Origin: Aquabacterium soli
GTDB taxonomy: Bacteria; Pseudomonadota; Gammaproteobacteria; Burkholderiales; Burkholderiaceae_C
DNA: 64,000 bases
Assembly: GCF_003933735.1 (NCBI RefSeq)
Contig: NZ_RSED01000002.1
Location: 248,001-312,000 of the forward strand
Direction of reading: 5' to 3'
The position numbers were made by a program, and so were the translations under genes. The notes below the pieces were generated by a model that searched no databases, was not told the DNA's origin, and worked only from the letters and a program-made list of their open reading frames with translations. The first letter of the stretch is position 1. Every line of letters begins with the position of its first letter. Shown piece after piece: positions 1-10,416 of this stretch.

Positions 1-231
1 CCCGAGGCCGCTGCCGGAGGCCTGATCGCGCTGGTGCAGGAGGGTGATTCGATCACCATCGATTCACACCAGCTGGTGCTGGAGCTGCATGTGGCTGATG
101 ACGAGATTGCCCGCCGCCGTGCCGCATGGAAGGCCCCCGCCCCGCGCTACACGCGCGGCGTGCTGGCCAAGTTCGCTTTCAACGCGTCCAGCGCCAGCTC
201 GGGCGCCGTGCTGGACAAGTTCGATCGCTGA
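1..231 (+). CDS. ilvD: Dihydroxy-acid dehydratase, C-terminal end (partial)
   Basis: Only the last 76 codons are inside the window, and the reading frame is open from base 1. The protein starts [18 protein letters not shown] and continues through a [11 protein letters not shown] segment, which is the typical C-terminal domain of IlvD/Edd-family dehydratases. IlvD removes water from 2,3-dihydroxy acids in valine, isoleucine and leucine synthesis and carries an Fe-S cluster. The catalytic part lies outside the window, so IlvD rather than the related Edd rests on the terminal sequence alone. A strong terminator follows 13 bases after the stop. Confidence 0.88.
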   Translation, partial: PEAAAGGLIALVQEGDSITIDSHQLVLELHVADDEIARRRAAWKAPAPRYTRGVLAKFAFNASSASSGAVLDKFDR

Positions 232-244
232 CGAAGCACATGAA

Positions 245-269
245 AAAGGCCGCACGGGGTGCGGCCTTT
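245..269 (+). terminator. Rho-independent terminator after ilvD
   Basis: An 11-bp perfect stem (aaaggccgcac / gtgcggccttt) with a GGG loop. It has an A-run on the left and T's on the right, so it could serve ilvD and also the convergent Trp-rich gene. Confidence 0.8.
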
Positions 270-292
270 CGGCAGGCGAAAACAAGTACTCG

Positions 293-562
293 TCAGCGCT
301 TTGACTTCTTGGGCCCCATGCCCAGGGCGTCCAACTGCTTGTCTCGACGGGCGCCCCGCTTGGCGTCGACTTTTTCCATCGCCTTGCGCTGCGTCCAACC
401 GCTGGCATCTGCCCAGAACCACCACGCCACGGCCAGGCCGAACGGCAGCAGGAACTTCCACAGATCGCCATCCCACTTCCAGGTCCACTCGGCCACAGGA
501 CCGATTCCGGCGATGTTCATGACCATCAGCGCCACGCCAATCACAACAAACCACATACCCAC
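293..562 (-). CDS. Small Trp-rich membrane protein (TIGR04438-like)
   Basis: An 89-residue protein with two hydrophobic segments (about residues 3-22 and 34-52) and a very basic C-terminal tail ending KKSKR. It has seven tryptophans, including a W-x-W pair (residues 26 and 28) and a WWFW run. This matches the small Trp-rich proteins (TIGR04438 family) that I know from Burkholderiales genomes; no function is established. It is convergent to ilvD and shares its terminator region. The start is the first ATG, and the gene stands alone. Confidence 0.75.
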   Translation of the reverse strand: MGMWFVVIGVALMVMNIAGIGPVAEWTWKWDGDLWKFLLPFGLAVAWWFWADASGWTQRKAMEKVDAKRGARRDKQLDALGMGPKKSKR

Positions 563-688
563 TCCCTCAAATCAGGGTTGTTTCAACCCAATTTGAACAC
601 CCTCCGTCAACCGTCGGGGCCCAGATAAACGTTTATAAAGTCGGTCTGCATGCAATGCAGCCCCCTAGAACTGAAAGGACGTCCCCCG

Positions 689-1006
689 ATGAGACTGTTG
701 CTGTCCCCGTTGCTGGCCAGTATCGCCCTGCTGTCCACCCTGAGCCTGCCCGCTCAAGCCTCCCAGCAATTGGCCCAGAGCAAAGCCTGCCTGGCCTGCC
801 ACAACATCGACAAGAAGGTGGTCGGCCCCTCCTTCAAGGAGATCGCCAAGAAGTACGCCGGCAAGAAGGGCATCGAAGCCCAGCTCGCCACCAAGGTGAC
901 CAAGGGCGGCGGCGGCGTGTGGGGCACCATGCCCATGCCGGCCAACCCTCAGGTCTCCGAGGCCGAAGCCAAGCAACTGGTCAAGTGGATCCTCACCTTG
1001 AAGTGA
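689..1006 (+). CDS. c-type cytochrome (c551/c552 class)
   Basis: A 105-residue secreted monohaem cytochrome. A Sec signal peptide covers about residues 1-24 and ends PAQA. The haem site is C34-L-A-C37-H38. The distal ligand is most likely M83 in the VWGTMPMPAN segment, which has the spacing of Pseudomonas-type c551. The C-terminal helix ends KQLVKWILTLK. It would carry electrons in the periplasm. I chose the ATG at 689 because GAAAGGA lies just upstream and the signal peptide then begins MRLLLSP; an earlier in-frame ATG at 650 adds 13 residues without signal character. A terminator follows. Confidence 0.9.
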   Translation: MRLLLSPLLASIALLSTLSLPAQASQQLAQSKACLACHNIDKKVVGPSFKEIAKKYAGKKGIEAQLATKVTKGGGGVWGTMPMPANPQVSEAEAKQLVKWILTLK

Positions 1007-1037
1007 TCCTCGGGGGCATCACCGGCCTCTCATAAAA

Positions 1038-1065
1038 AAAGCCCCGCACTGCGGGGCTTTTTCTT
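1038..1065 (+). terminator. Bidirectional terminator after cytochrome c
   Basis: Stem aaagccccgca / (t)gcggggcttt flanked by seven A's on the left and TTTTTCTTT on the right. It is placed to serve the cytochrome gene and the convergent MFS gene. Confidence 0.85.
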
Positions 1066-1105
1066 TGGGGGCGCCCGCCAGCAAAGGCGGGTGCCCGAAC
1101 CAGCG

Positions 1106-2758
1106 TCAGTCGCCGGCGTAGATGTCCACATCCTTGGTTTCCCGCACGAAGAGCAGGCCCACCACGAAGGTGATCAGCGCCACGATGATGGGGTACCACA
1201 GGCCGTTGTAGATGTTGCCGGTCTGCGCCACGATGGCAAAGGCGGTGGTAGGCAGCAGGCCGCCAAACCAGCCGTTGCCGATGTGGTACGGCAGGCTCAT
1301 CGAGGTGTAGCGGATGCGGGTGGGGAACATTTCCACCAGCATGGCCGCGATCGGGCCGTACACCATGGTCACGTAGATCACCAGCAGCGTCAGGATCGCG
1401 ATGACCACCGGCTTGTTCAGCTTGGCCGGATCGGCCTTGGCCGGATAGCCTGCTTCCTTGATGGCGGCGGTGACTTCCTTCTTGAAGGCAGCGTCCTTGG
1501 CCTTGGCCTCATCCGCAGGCAGGCCCTTGGAGGTGTAGGACTCGATGACCTTGTCACCCACCTTGATCTGGGCGTTGCCCGTGCCAGCCACGTTCTCGTA
1601 GTTCACCGAACCGGCGGCCAGCACCTGCTTGGCGATGTCGCAAGAGCTGGTGAACTTGGCGGTGCCCGTCGGGTTGAACTGGAAGGAGCACTCCGACTGG
1701 TTGGCGATCAGCGTCACCGGGGCGTTGGCCTGCGCATGTGCCAGATCCGGGTTGGCCGCCACCGTCAGCGCCTTGAACAGCGGGAAGTAGGTGAGCGCCG
1801 CGATCAGGCAGCCCGCCAGGATGATGGGCTTGCGGCCGATCTTGTCCGACAGCGTGCCGAACACGACGAAGAACGGCGTGGCGATCAGCAGCGAGATGGC
1901 AACCAGGATGTTGGCGGTGGCGCCATCGACCTTCAGCGTCTGCGTCAGGAAGAACAGCGCGTAGAACTGGCCCGTGTACCAGACCACGGCCTGGCCGGCG
2001 ACCAGACCCACCAGGGCCAGGATCACGATCTTGAGGTTCTTCCACTGGCCGAAGGATTCGGACAACGGCGCCTTGGACGTCTTGCCCTCGGCCTTCATCT
2101 TCTTGAAGGCGGGGCTTTCATTCATGCTCATCCGGATCCACACGCTGATGCCCAGCAGCAGCACGGAGAGGATGAATGGGATGCGCCAGCCCCAGTCGGC
2201 GAAGGCCTCTTCACCGGTGATGGTGCGGGTGCCCAGGATCACCAGCAGCGACAGGAACAGACCCAGCGTGGCGGTGGTCTGGATCCAGGCCGTGTAGGCG
2301 CCGCGACGGCCATGCGGTGCATGCTCGGCCACGTAGGTGGCGGCACCGCCGTACTCGCCGCCCAGGGCCAGGCCCTGCAGCATGCGCAGAACGATCAGCA
2401 CCACAGGAGCCAGCACGCCGATCGAGTTGTAGTTGGGCAGGATCCCCACCAGGAAGGTGGAGGCGCCCATCAGCAGGATGGTGACGAGGAAGGTGTACTT
2501 GCGGCCGATCATGTCGCCCAGGCGACCGAACACCAGCGCCCCGAAAGGCCGCACGATGAAGCCCGCGGCAAAGGCCAGCAGCGCAAAGATGAAGGCGGAT
2601 GTGGGATCAAGGCCCGCGAAGAACTGTTTGGCGATGATCGCCGCCAGCGAGCCGTAGAGGTAGAAGTCATACCACTCGAAGACGGTGCCCAGGCTGGAGG
2701 CGAAGATGACCTTCTTCTCCTCCGCCGTCATCGGGGTGTTGGTTGCTGCTGTTGCCAT
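1106..2758 (-). CDS. MFS carrier, MHS family, with large periplasmic insert
   Basis: A 550-residue major facilitator protein of the metabolite:H+ symporter (KgtP/ProP-like) type. It has the FEWYDFYLYG motif near residue 28, GRLGDMIGRK (78-87) after TM2, GTLSDKIGRK (301-310) after TM8, and 12 predicted helices. Normal members have about 430-450 residues. The excess is a hydrophilic stretch of about 110 residues (about 335-448) between TM9 and TM10, which topology places in the periplasm. It holds two cysteines, C357 and C373. The gene lies 216 bases downstream of acsA on the same strand, so a role in acetate or short-acid uptake is an inference. The first ATG has GAGGAG about 8 bases upstream. 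Confidence 0.85.
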   Translation of the reverse strand: MATAATNTPMTAEEKKVIFASSLGTVFEWYDFYLYGSLAAIIAKQFFAGLDPTSAFIFALLAFAAGFIVRPFGALVFGRLGDMIGRKYTFLVTILLMGASTFLVGILPNYNSIGVLAPVVLIVLRMLQGLALGGEYGGAATYVAEHAPHGRRGAYTAWIQTTATLGLFLSLLVILGTRTITGEEAFADWGWRIPFILSVLLLGISVWIRMSMNESPAFKKMKAEGKTSKAPLSESFGQWKNLKIVILALVGLVAGQAVVWYTGQFYALFFLTQTLKVDGATANILVAISLLIATPFFVVFGTLSDKIGRKPIILAGCLIAALTYFPLFKALTVAANPDLAHAQANAPVTLIANQSECSFQFNPTGTAKFTSSCDIAKQVLAAGSVNYENVAGTGNAQIKVGDKVIESYTSKGLPADEAKAKDAAFKKEVTAAIKEAGYPAKADPAKLNKPVVIAILTLLVIYVTMVYGPIAAMLVEMFPTRIRYTSMSLPYHIGNGWFGGLLPTTAFAIVAQTGNIYNGLWYPIIVALITFVVGLLFVRETKDVDIYAGD

Positions 2759-2785
2759 GTGGGATGCTCCTCATCGTTGCGAAAC

Positions 2786-2821
2786 GAAGGTTTGTGACCT
2801 TCTCACCCCCAATTTAGGGGG
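2786..2821 (-). other. Two adjacent hairpins in the MFS leader
   Basis: Two stems stand side by side just upstream of the MFS start: gaaggt/accttc with a 5-base loop (2786-2802), and ccccc/ggggg with a 6-base AT-rich loop (2806-2821). They could be leader structure or a weak end for the acsA transcript. Neither has a T-run in the minus direction, so I do not call a terminator. Confidence 0.35.
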
Positions 2822-2884
2822 GTTGTGAACGGATGTAATGAGGGGGAATGCGGATACACCCGGCAAAACCACACGGATTGACCC

Positions 2885-2938
2885 CAGGGTATCCGCCGAT
2901 TCAGACCATCACCCGAAAAACCAGGCAGGGTATCCACC
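2885..2938. repeat. Direct repeat between acsA and the MFS gene
   Basis: CAGGGTATCCGCC (2885-2897) recurs as CAGGGTATCCACC (2926-2938), 41 bases start to start, or about four helical turns. A partial inverted copy, GCGGATAC, lies at 2850-2857. The spacing and position upstream of the MFS gene would fit an operator, but no known regulator site is recognised. Confidence 0.4.
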
Positions 2939-2974
2939 AAGGCAGGTCGCCCCGCCCTTCTCCCTCGTCGCGTG

Positions 2975-4966
<1,992 letters not shown>

Positions 4967-5115
4967 CTGATGCTCACTCCGATGCTGCAATCGCGCTTGT
5001 GGCGCATGATCGAGGACCGGGCTGCACGTCATGCATGCAAAGGCCCCGTCCACCCGGAACTTTCGTGTAACTTTAGAATTTGCTGCTACGTAGTATCCCT
5101 GCACCAATCTGACAC

Positions 5116-5718
5116 ATGTCCAATCCACGCGCCAAACTCGGCCCTCTCTCTTCCGTCATCTTCGCCAGCCGCTGGCTTCAACTTCCGCTGTACATCGGTC
5201 TGATCCTGGCGCAGGCGGTTTATGTGTACCACTTCTGGGTGGAACTCGTCCACCTGATCGAAGCGGCTTTCGGCAACCAGCACGCCCTGCAGGCCATCAT
5301 CACGGCCACGGGACAGAAGGTGGTCGAAGGTGCGCCACCCCAGCTCACCGAGACCACCATCATGCTGGTGGTGCTGGGCCTGATCGACGTGGTGATGATC
5401 TCCAACCTGCTGATCATGGTGATCGTGGGGGGTTATGAAACGTTCGTGTCGCGCATGAACCTGGAAGGCCACCCTGATCAGCCGGAGTGGCTCAGCCATG
5501 TGAACGCTTCGGTGCTCAAGGTCAAGCTGGCCACCGCCATCATCGGGATCTCGTCGATTCACCTGCTCAAGACCTTCATCAATGCCGACAACTACACTGA
5601 CAGGGTGCTGATCGCGCAGACGCTGATCCACGTGACTTTCCTGCTGTCGGCCCTGGCCATCGCCGCCACCGACAAGCTGCTCCAGTCGCCCCACCCGCCC
5701 GAACCCGCAGCGCACTGA
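5116..5718 (+). CDS. UPF0114/YqhA family membrane protein
   Basis: A 200-residue inner-membrane protein with hydrophobic segments near residues 15-40, 80-105, 135-155 and 165-188. Its core, including [13 protein letters not shown] and the [10 protein letters not shown] segment, is characteristic of the UPF0114 (YqhA) family, whose function is unknown. The family is usually 160-180 residues; this one has a short Pro-rich tail. It is divergent from acsA. The next gene starts 16 bases after its stop, so the two are probably one transcript. Confidence 0.85.
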   Translation: MSNPRAKLGPLSSVIFASRWLQLPLYIGLILAQAVYVYHFWVELVHLIEAAFGNQHALQAIITATGQKVVEGAPPQLTETTIMLVVLGLIDVVMISNLLIMVIVGGYETFVSRMNLEGHPDQPEWLSHVNASVLKVKLATAIIGISSIHLLKTFINADNYTDRVLIAQTLIHVTFLLSALAIAATDKLLQSPHPPEPAAH

Positions 5719-5734
5719 CCGAACCCACCCAGCC

Positions 5735-6235
5735 ATGACCACGCCCAAGCGCCGATGGATGCCGGAAAAGGACCAGATCCTGGCCTACCGCTGGCTGAGC
5801 CCGGTGCGCCCCTGGCTGGGCGATGACAGCCTGTGGGATCTGAACCGCAGCAGCGTGGCGCGGGGCGTGGCGGTAGGCCTGTTCATCGGGCTGCTGCTGC
5901 CTGTGGCGCAGTTCCTGTTCGCCATCGCCGGGGCGGTGCTGCTGCGCGGCCACGTTCCAGTGAGTGCGGCGTGCACCTTCGTGACCAATCCCTTGACGGT
6001 CACGCCCATCTACTGGCTGGCTTATCAGATTGGCGGCTATCTGCTGCCCCACCGGCACGAGACGCTGGACACCCTGGAAAGCGCCGGCAGCTGGTTTGCC
6101 CAGGCCATACATTGGGCAGCAGCGATGGGCGTGCCCCTGCTGACCGGCCTGGCCGTGATGGCCAGCATCACAGCGGCGGTGGGTTACGCCCTGGTCTGGC
6201 TGTGCTGGCCACGCCCTCCCGCAGCCAACCCGTGA
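5735..6235 (+). CDS. DUF2062 domain protein
   Basis: A 166-residue protein with a cytoplasmic N-terminus and three or four hydrophobic segments. The segment GVAVGLFIGLLLPVAQFLFA followed by VTNPLTVTPIYWLAYQIG is typical of DUF2062, a bacterial inner-membrane domain without an assigned reaction. It probably shares an operon with the UPF0114 gene 16 bases upstream. A gap of 118 bases precedes the next gene. Confidence 0.82.
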   Translation: MTTPKRRWMPEKDQILAYRWLSPVRPWLGDDSLWDLNRSSVARGVAVGLFIGLLLPVAQFLFAIAGAVLLRGHVPVSAACTFVTNPLTVTPIYWLAYQIGGYLLPHRHETLDTLESAGSWFAQAIHWAAAMGVPLLTGLAVMASITAAVGYALVWLCWPRPPAANP

Positions 6236-6353
6236 TTGAAACGCCTGTTGGGCGTTGTGAAACACACGAAATCAACCACCGCGTGCATAGTTGGCAAGAG
6301 TGGACGAAGCCTTGGCAGGCGCCCTGACGCGCAAGTAAATCGCTTCACGGACA

Positions 6354-8165
6354 ATGGCGCCATCGAGGCACCATGACAGTACCGGCGCCATCGAATCGAC
6401 AGCCGTAACGATGGTCAATGATGTTCCGCACGCCTCGCCCGTCCCCGCTCACGCAGCGGCGCGGGCGAACCGCAGGCTCCGCGTGGTCAGCGGTGTGCTG
6501 ACCCATGCGGTGGTGCGGCATGCAGCGGCATGGGTGTTGCTGGCCGTGGCAGCCAGTTTCCACAAGCTCCCTTGGGGCGGCGTGCTGGGAATGATCGCAG
6601 CCACCATCGCGGCCAGCGCCCTGCTGCCCGCCATCGCGCGGCGCGGTATTCCCGTGCACCGCTTCGACCCCGTCCTGTTCGGACCGCTGACCTTGTTGAG
6701 CGTCGCAGCGCTTGTGTGCGTGGCCTCGCTGGCCCACGCGACAGATCGGTGGTGGCTGCTGGCCTGTGTGCTGCCCTCGCTGCTGCTGGCCTGCTCACAC
6801 CTGCGCGGCAGTGCGTGGCGGCATGCCGGCGCGCTCACCGCTTTCGCGGTGGGCGCCGCGCTGCTGGTCGCCGGCTTGACCACCCGCCTGGACGACACCC
6901 TGCTGGCGGCCCTGGCAGGCCTGACGGCCGCGCCCTTGCTCCCCCTGTGGTCCACAGGCCGCCTGCGCCACCTTCGCTGGAGCGCCGCCAGGCGTTGGCT
7001 GCTGTCCGATGACCCGTCCCAGGGCGTGTTCATCCTGCGGTTTCTGATCGCCTGTGTTGCGGCCATGACAGGCATCGCAGCACTGGAGTACGGTGCCACG
7101 CTCGGCCTGATCGACGCGGTGGCCGCGCGATGGATGACCTGCCTGGCCACCACCACCGTGATCGGCTTCTACCTTGTCACCCGATCGGGCCTGAACAAGA
7201 ACCTGGGCGACCGCACCATGACCGAGCCCAAGCTGCTGGTCTGCGTGGTGTTCCTGGCCTTCGGCTACTACCTGGGCGGCATCGGCCGCGGCCTGGCGCT
7301 GACCTTGCTGGTCACGCTGGAGATGTTCGGCATGTTCGTGATCACCCCGACGCAGGTGGCGCGCATCAGCGCCTTCGCCGCGGTGGCGTTTTCGGTGTCG
7401 ATGCTGGCCGTGGCCCGGACCGAGACCGACCCGGGCCAGCTCAAGCTGCAGGGCGTGACCTTCGGCGTGATGGTGGTGGTGCTGGCCGTGATGTCCTGGC
7501 TGGCGCACCAACTGGGCCAGTTGCGCAACTCGCTGATGCGGCGCAAGAACGAGCTGGCTGAAGCGCTTGAGCGCATCCAGATGCTGGCCACCCGCGACGA
7601 GCTCACGGGCCTGGTCAATCGCCGCCACATGATGGACCTGCTCAATCAGCAGATCAGGCTGGGGGCACGCTCCGGCGCGCCCGCCTGCATCGCCCTCATC
7701 GACCTGGACCACTTCAAGGCGGTCAATGACACGCACGGCCATGGCGTGGGTGATGAAGTGCTGCGCAACTTCGCGCAGGCGCTCAAGGCCGGCCTGCGCG
7801 ACACCGATGTGGTGGCCCGCTGGGGCGGCGAAGAATTTTTGGTGCTGCTCAACGACAGCGACCTGGACGCTGCGGCGCTGGGCATTGAACGGGCGCGGCT
7901 GGAAGTGGGCCGCACCGGCATGTCTGCCAGCGTGCCGCGGCTGCGCGTCACCTTCTCATGCGGATTGGCCGCCTTCGAGGAGGGGCTGCCGCTCGAAAAG
8001 CTGGTGGACCTGGCAGACCAACGCCTGTACCAGGCCAAGGCACAGGGCCGCGACCGCACCTGCACATTCCTGACGCCAGGGGCGGCTCACAGCGGCATGG
8101 CCACGGTGATGCACAGCCCTGCGCCCGGCATCGCCCAGCCTCACGCCGCCGAGCATCCAGGCTGA
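6354..8165 (+). CDS. Membrane diguanylate cyclase with intact I-site
   Basis: A 603-residue protein. Residues about 60-385 are a multi-spanning membrane sensor with no domain I recognise. Then comes a short helical linker and a GGDEF domain (about 410-570). The active site is GGEEF at 491-495, preceded after exactly five residues by RDTD, the RxxD inhibitory site. So it should make cyclic di-GMP and be product-inhibited. The C-terminal 30 residues are low complexity. The start is uncertain: ATG 6411 is an alternative and neither has a clear ribosome site. The sequence ggcgccatcga is repeated twice in the 5' region (6357 and 6392). Confidence 0.87.
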   Translation: MAPSRHHDSTGAIESTAVTMVNDVPHASPVPAHAAARANRRLRVVSGVLTHAVVRHAAAWVLLAVAASFHKLPWGGVLGMIAATIAASALLPAIARRGIPVHRFDPVLFGPLTLLSVAALVCVASLAHATDRWWLLACVLPSLLLACSHLRGSAWRHAGALTAFAVGAALLVAGLTTRLDDTLLAALAGLTAAPLLPLWSTGRLRHLRWSAARRWLLSDDPSQGVFILRFLIACVAAMTGIAALEYGATLGLIDAVAARWMTCLATTTVIGFYLVTRSGLNKNLGDRTMTEPKLLVCVVFLAFGYYLGGIGRGLALTLLVTLEMFGMFVITPTQVARISAFAAVAFSVSMLAVARTETDPGQLKLQGVTFGVMVVVLAVMSWLAHQLGQLRNSLMRRKNELAEALERIQMLATRDELTGLVNRRHMMDLLNQQIRLGARSGAPACIALIDLDHFKAVNDTHGHGVGDEVLRNFAQALKAGLRDTDVVARWGGEEFLVLLNDSDLDAAALGIERARLEVGRTGMSASVPRLRVTFSCGLAAFEEGLPLEKLVDLADQRLYQAKAQGRDRTCTFLTPGAAHSGMATVMHSPAPGIAQPHAAEHPG

Positions 8166-8217
8166 GGCAGGGCGCGGCAAGGCTCAACTCGCGCCACCAC
8201 TGCGGGAGCATGCGCGG

Positions 8218-8223
8218 TAAAAT
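8218..8223 (+). promoter_or_regulatory. Candidate -10 element for fumarase
   Basis: TAAAAT lies 67 bases before the fumarase start, in a GGTAAAATGCCC context common at betaproteobacterial promoters. No convincing -35 hexamer lies 16-18 bases upstream. Confidence 0.35.
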
Positions 8224-8289
8224 GCCCGCCGTCACCCGACCACCCTTCCCCGGGGTGCCCCCTGCTCAAGCCACAAGCCCAAGCCCACC

Positions 8290-9816
8290 ATGACGACCAT
8301 CCGCCACGACGACCTCGTCGAATCCGTCGCTGCTGCCCTGCAGTACATCAGCTACTACCACCCGGCCGACTACATCGCCCACCTGGCCCGAGCCTACGAG
8401 CGTGAAGAATCGCCGGCTGCGAAGGACGCGATCGCGCAGATCCTGACCAACTCGCGCATGTGCGCCGAGGGTCGCCGCCCGATCTGCCAGGACACCGGCA
8501 TCGTCAACGTCTTCCTGAAGATCGGGATGAGCGTGAAGTGGGAAGGTTTCGGCAACCGCAGCATCCAAGAGGCGGTCGACGAAGGCGTGCGCCGTGGCTA
8601 CAACAACCCGGACAACAAGCTGCGCGCCTCGGTGCTGTCCGATCCCATCTTCGAGCGCAAGAACACCAAGGACAACACGCCTGCCGTGGTCTTCATGGAA
8701 CTGGTGCCCGGCGACACGGTCGATGTGACGGTCGCGGCCAAGGGCGGCGGCTCCGAGAACAAGTCCAAGGTCTACATGCTCAACCCGTCGGACAACATCG
8801 TCGACTGGGTGCTCAAGACCGTGCCGACCATGGGCGCCGGCTGGTGCCCGCCCGGCATGCTGGGCATCGGCGTGGGCGGCACCGCCGAGAAGGCGGCCCT
8901 GCTGGCCAAGGAATCGTTGATGGACGACATCGACATGTACGAACTGCTCGAGCGCGGCCCGCAGAACAAGCTCGAAGAGCTGCGCATCGAGCTGTACGAG
9001 AAGGTCAACGCCCTGGGCATCGGCGCGCAGGGCCTGGGCGGCCTGACCACCGTGCTGGATGTGAAGATCAAGACCTACCCCACGCACGCAGCCTCCAAGC
9101 CCATCGCCATGATCCCGAACTGCGCGGCCACTCGCCACGCCCACTTCGTGATGGACGGCAGCGGCCCCGTCTACCTGGATCCGCCCAGCCTGGACCTGTG
9201 GCCCAACGTGCACTGGGCGCCTGACTACAACAAATCCAAGCGCGTCGACCTGAACACGCTCACACCCGCCGAGGTGGCCAGCTGGAAGCCAGGCGACACC
9301 CTGCTGCTCAACGGCAAGATGCTGACGGGCCGTGATGCTGCTCACAAGCGCATCCAGGACATGCTGGCCAAGGGCGAGCAACTGCCCGTCGATTTCACCA
9401 ACCGCGTCATCTACTACGTGGGCCCGGTCGATCCCGTGCGCGATGAGGTGGTCGGCCCCGCCGGCCCCACCACCGCCACGCGCATGGACAAGTTCACCGA
9501 CATGATGCTGGAGAAGACAGGGCTCATCTCCATGGTGGGCAAGGCCGAGCGCGGGCCCATCGCCATCGAATCGATCAAGAAGCACAAATCGGCCTACCTG
9601 ATGGCCGTGGGCGGCAGCGCCTACCTGGTGTCCAAGGCCATCAAGGGTGCCAAGGTGGTCGGTTTTGCCGACCTGGGCATGGAAGCCATCTACGAGTTCG
9701 ACGTGGTCGACATGCCGGTGACGGTGGCGGTGGATGCCGGCGGCACCAGCGCCCACATCGAGGGGCCGAAGCTGTGGCAGGCCAGGATCGGCAAGATCCC
9801 GGTGGCGGTGGGCTGA
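8290..9816 (+). CDS. fumA: Fumarate hydratase, class I (Fe-S)
   Basis: A 508-residue oxygen-sensitive [4Fe-4S] fumarase of the TCA cycle, converting fumarate to L-malate. Three cysteines stand in the family's cluster-binding contexts: C66 (RRPICQDTG), C186 (GAGWCPPG) and C278 (MIPNCAATRH). The N-terminal alpha domain and the C-terminal beta domain (from about residue 340, ending near GGTSAHIEGP) are fused, as in E. coli FumA/FumB. It stands alone with its own terminator. Whether fumA or fumB is the better name cannot be said from sequence. Confidence 0.94.
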   Translation: MTTIRHDDLVESVAAALQYISYYHPADYIAHLARAYEREESPAAKDAIAQILTNSRMCAEGRRPICQDTGIVNVFLKIGMSVKWEGFGNRSIQEAVDEGVRRGYNNPDNKLRASVLSDPIFERKNTKDNTPAVVFMELVPGDTVDVTVAAKGGGSENKSKVYMLNPSDNIVDWVLKTVPTMGAGWCPPGMLGIGVGGTAEKAALLAKESLMDDIDMYELLERGPQNKLEELRIELYEKVNALGIGAQGLGGLTTVLDVKIKTYPTHAASKPIAMIPNCAATRHAHFVMDGSGPVYLDPPSLDLWPNVHWAPDYNKSKRVDLNTLTPAEVASWKPGDTLLLNGKMLTGRDAAHKRIQDMLAKGEQLPVDFTNRVIYYVGPVDPVRDEVVGPAGPTTATRMDKFTDMMLEKTGLISMVGKAERGPIAIESIKKHKSAYLMAVGGSAYLVSKAIKGAKVVGFADLGMEAIYEFDVVDMPVTVAVDAGGTSAHIEGPKLWQARIGKIPVAVG

Positions 9817-9836
9817 CCACATGCCATCCACAAAAA

Positions 9837-9866
9837 AACCCGGCCATCCCTGGCCGGGTTTTTTTG
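9837..9866 (+). terminator. Terminator after fumarase
   Basis: A 10-bp stem aacccggcca/tggccgggtt with a TCCC loop, then a run of seven or more T's. A matching A-run on the left lets it act in both directions, so it can also serve the convergent host-attachment-family gene. Confidence 0.9.
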
Positions 9867-9898
9867 CACTCGCCAATCGCGATCAGGGATCGGCGAAC

Positions 9899-10318
9899 TC
9901 AGGCATGGGCCGGCAGCAGCCGCTTTTCGAGCTCATCGAAGCTGGCCTTCACCAGATCCTTGTCGAGCTCATCGGCGATGATCCCGGCCACCTGAGGGCT
10001 CCAGGCCTGGCGTAGATAGCCCAGGAAGCGAGGCGCGGCCACCACCTTCAAGGACGAGAATCGCCCTTCCTGATGGAACTGCGCCAGGCGCTGAGCCACC
10101 TGCTTGGCGAATCGCTGCCCCTCCTGGTGGAGTTCTGCCTCGCCCGCAGACGCGGTGATGCTGTTGCCACGGCGCCCGTGGGCGTCATGGCGCATCTCCG
10201 CAGCCTTGGCATGGGCATCGGGGTCGGTCAACTCTTCAACCGGCTTGAGGATGCGGTCATCGACTTCCAGCAGACGTGCAATGGCTTCGTCCGCCACCAC
10301 GATCCAGGTTTTTTTCAT
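9899..10318 (-). CDS. Host-attachment-family protein (PF10116-like)
   Basis: A 139-residue cytoplasmic-looking protein beginning MKKTWIVVADEAIARLLEV. It matches the family named for host attachment in Agrobacterium (PF10116), which shares a fold with translation-factor eRF1-like domains. The GRRGNS loop and the C-terminal LDKDLVKASFDELEKRL helix are typical. The biochemical role is unknown and the family name should not be taken literally. I start at 10318 (GGAG about 7 bases upstream) rather than the ATG four codons earlier. It is convergent with fumarase and divergent from the next gene. Confidence 0.78.
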   Translation of the reverse strand: MKKTWIVVADEAIARLLEVDDRILKPVEELTDPDAHAKAAEMRHDAHGRRGNSITASAGEAELHQEGQRFAKQVAQRLAQFHQEGRFSSLKVVAAPRFLGYLRQAWSPQVAGIIADELDKDLVKASFDELEKRLLPAHA

Positions 10319-10416
10319 TGGGTGCTCCATTCTTCGCCTCAGGGGTGGCGATGCCCTTCATGGGCAACCCATGTGCCCGGCACTCAGGCATGCTGCTGGC
10401 CGTTACGATGGCGACC

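Noticed and set aside
1091..2797. A 568-codon frame opposite the MFS gene
   Set aside because: Same effect: low-complexity His/Gln/Arg-rich translation, no ribosome site, no family resemblance.
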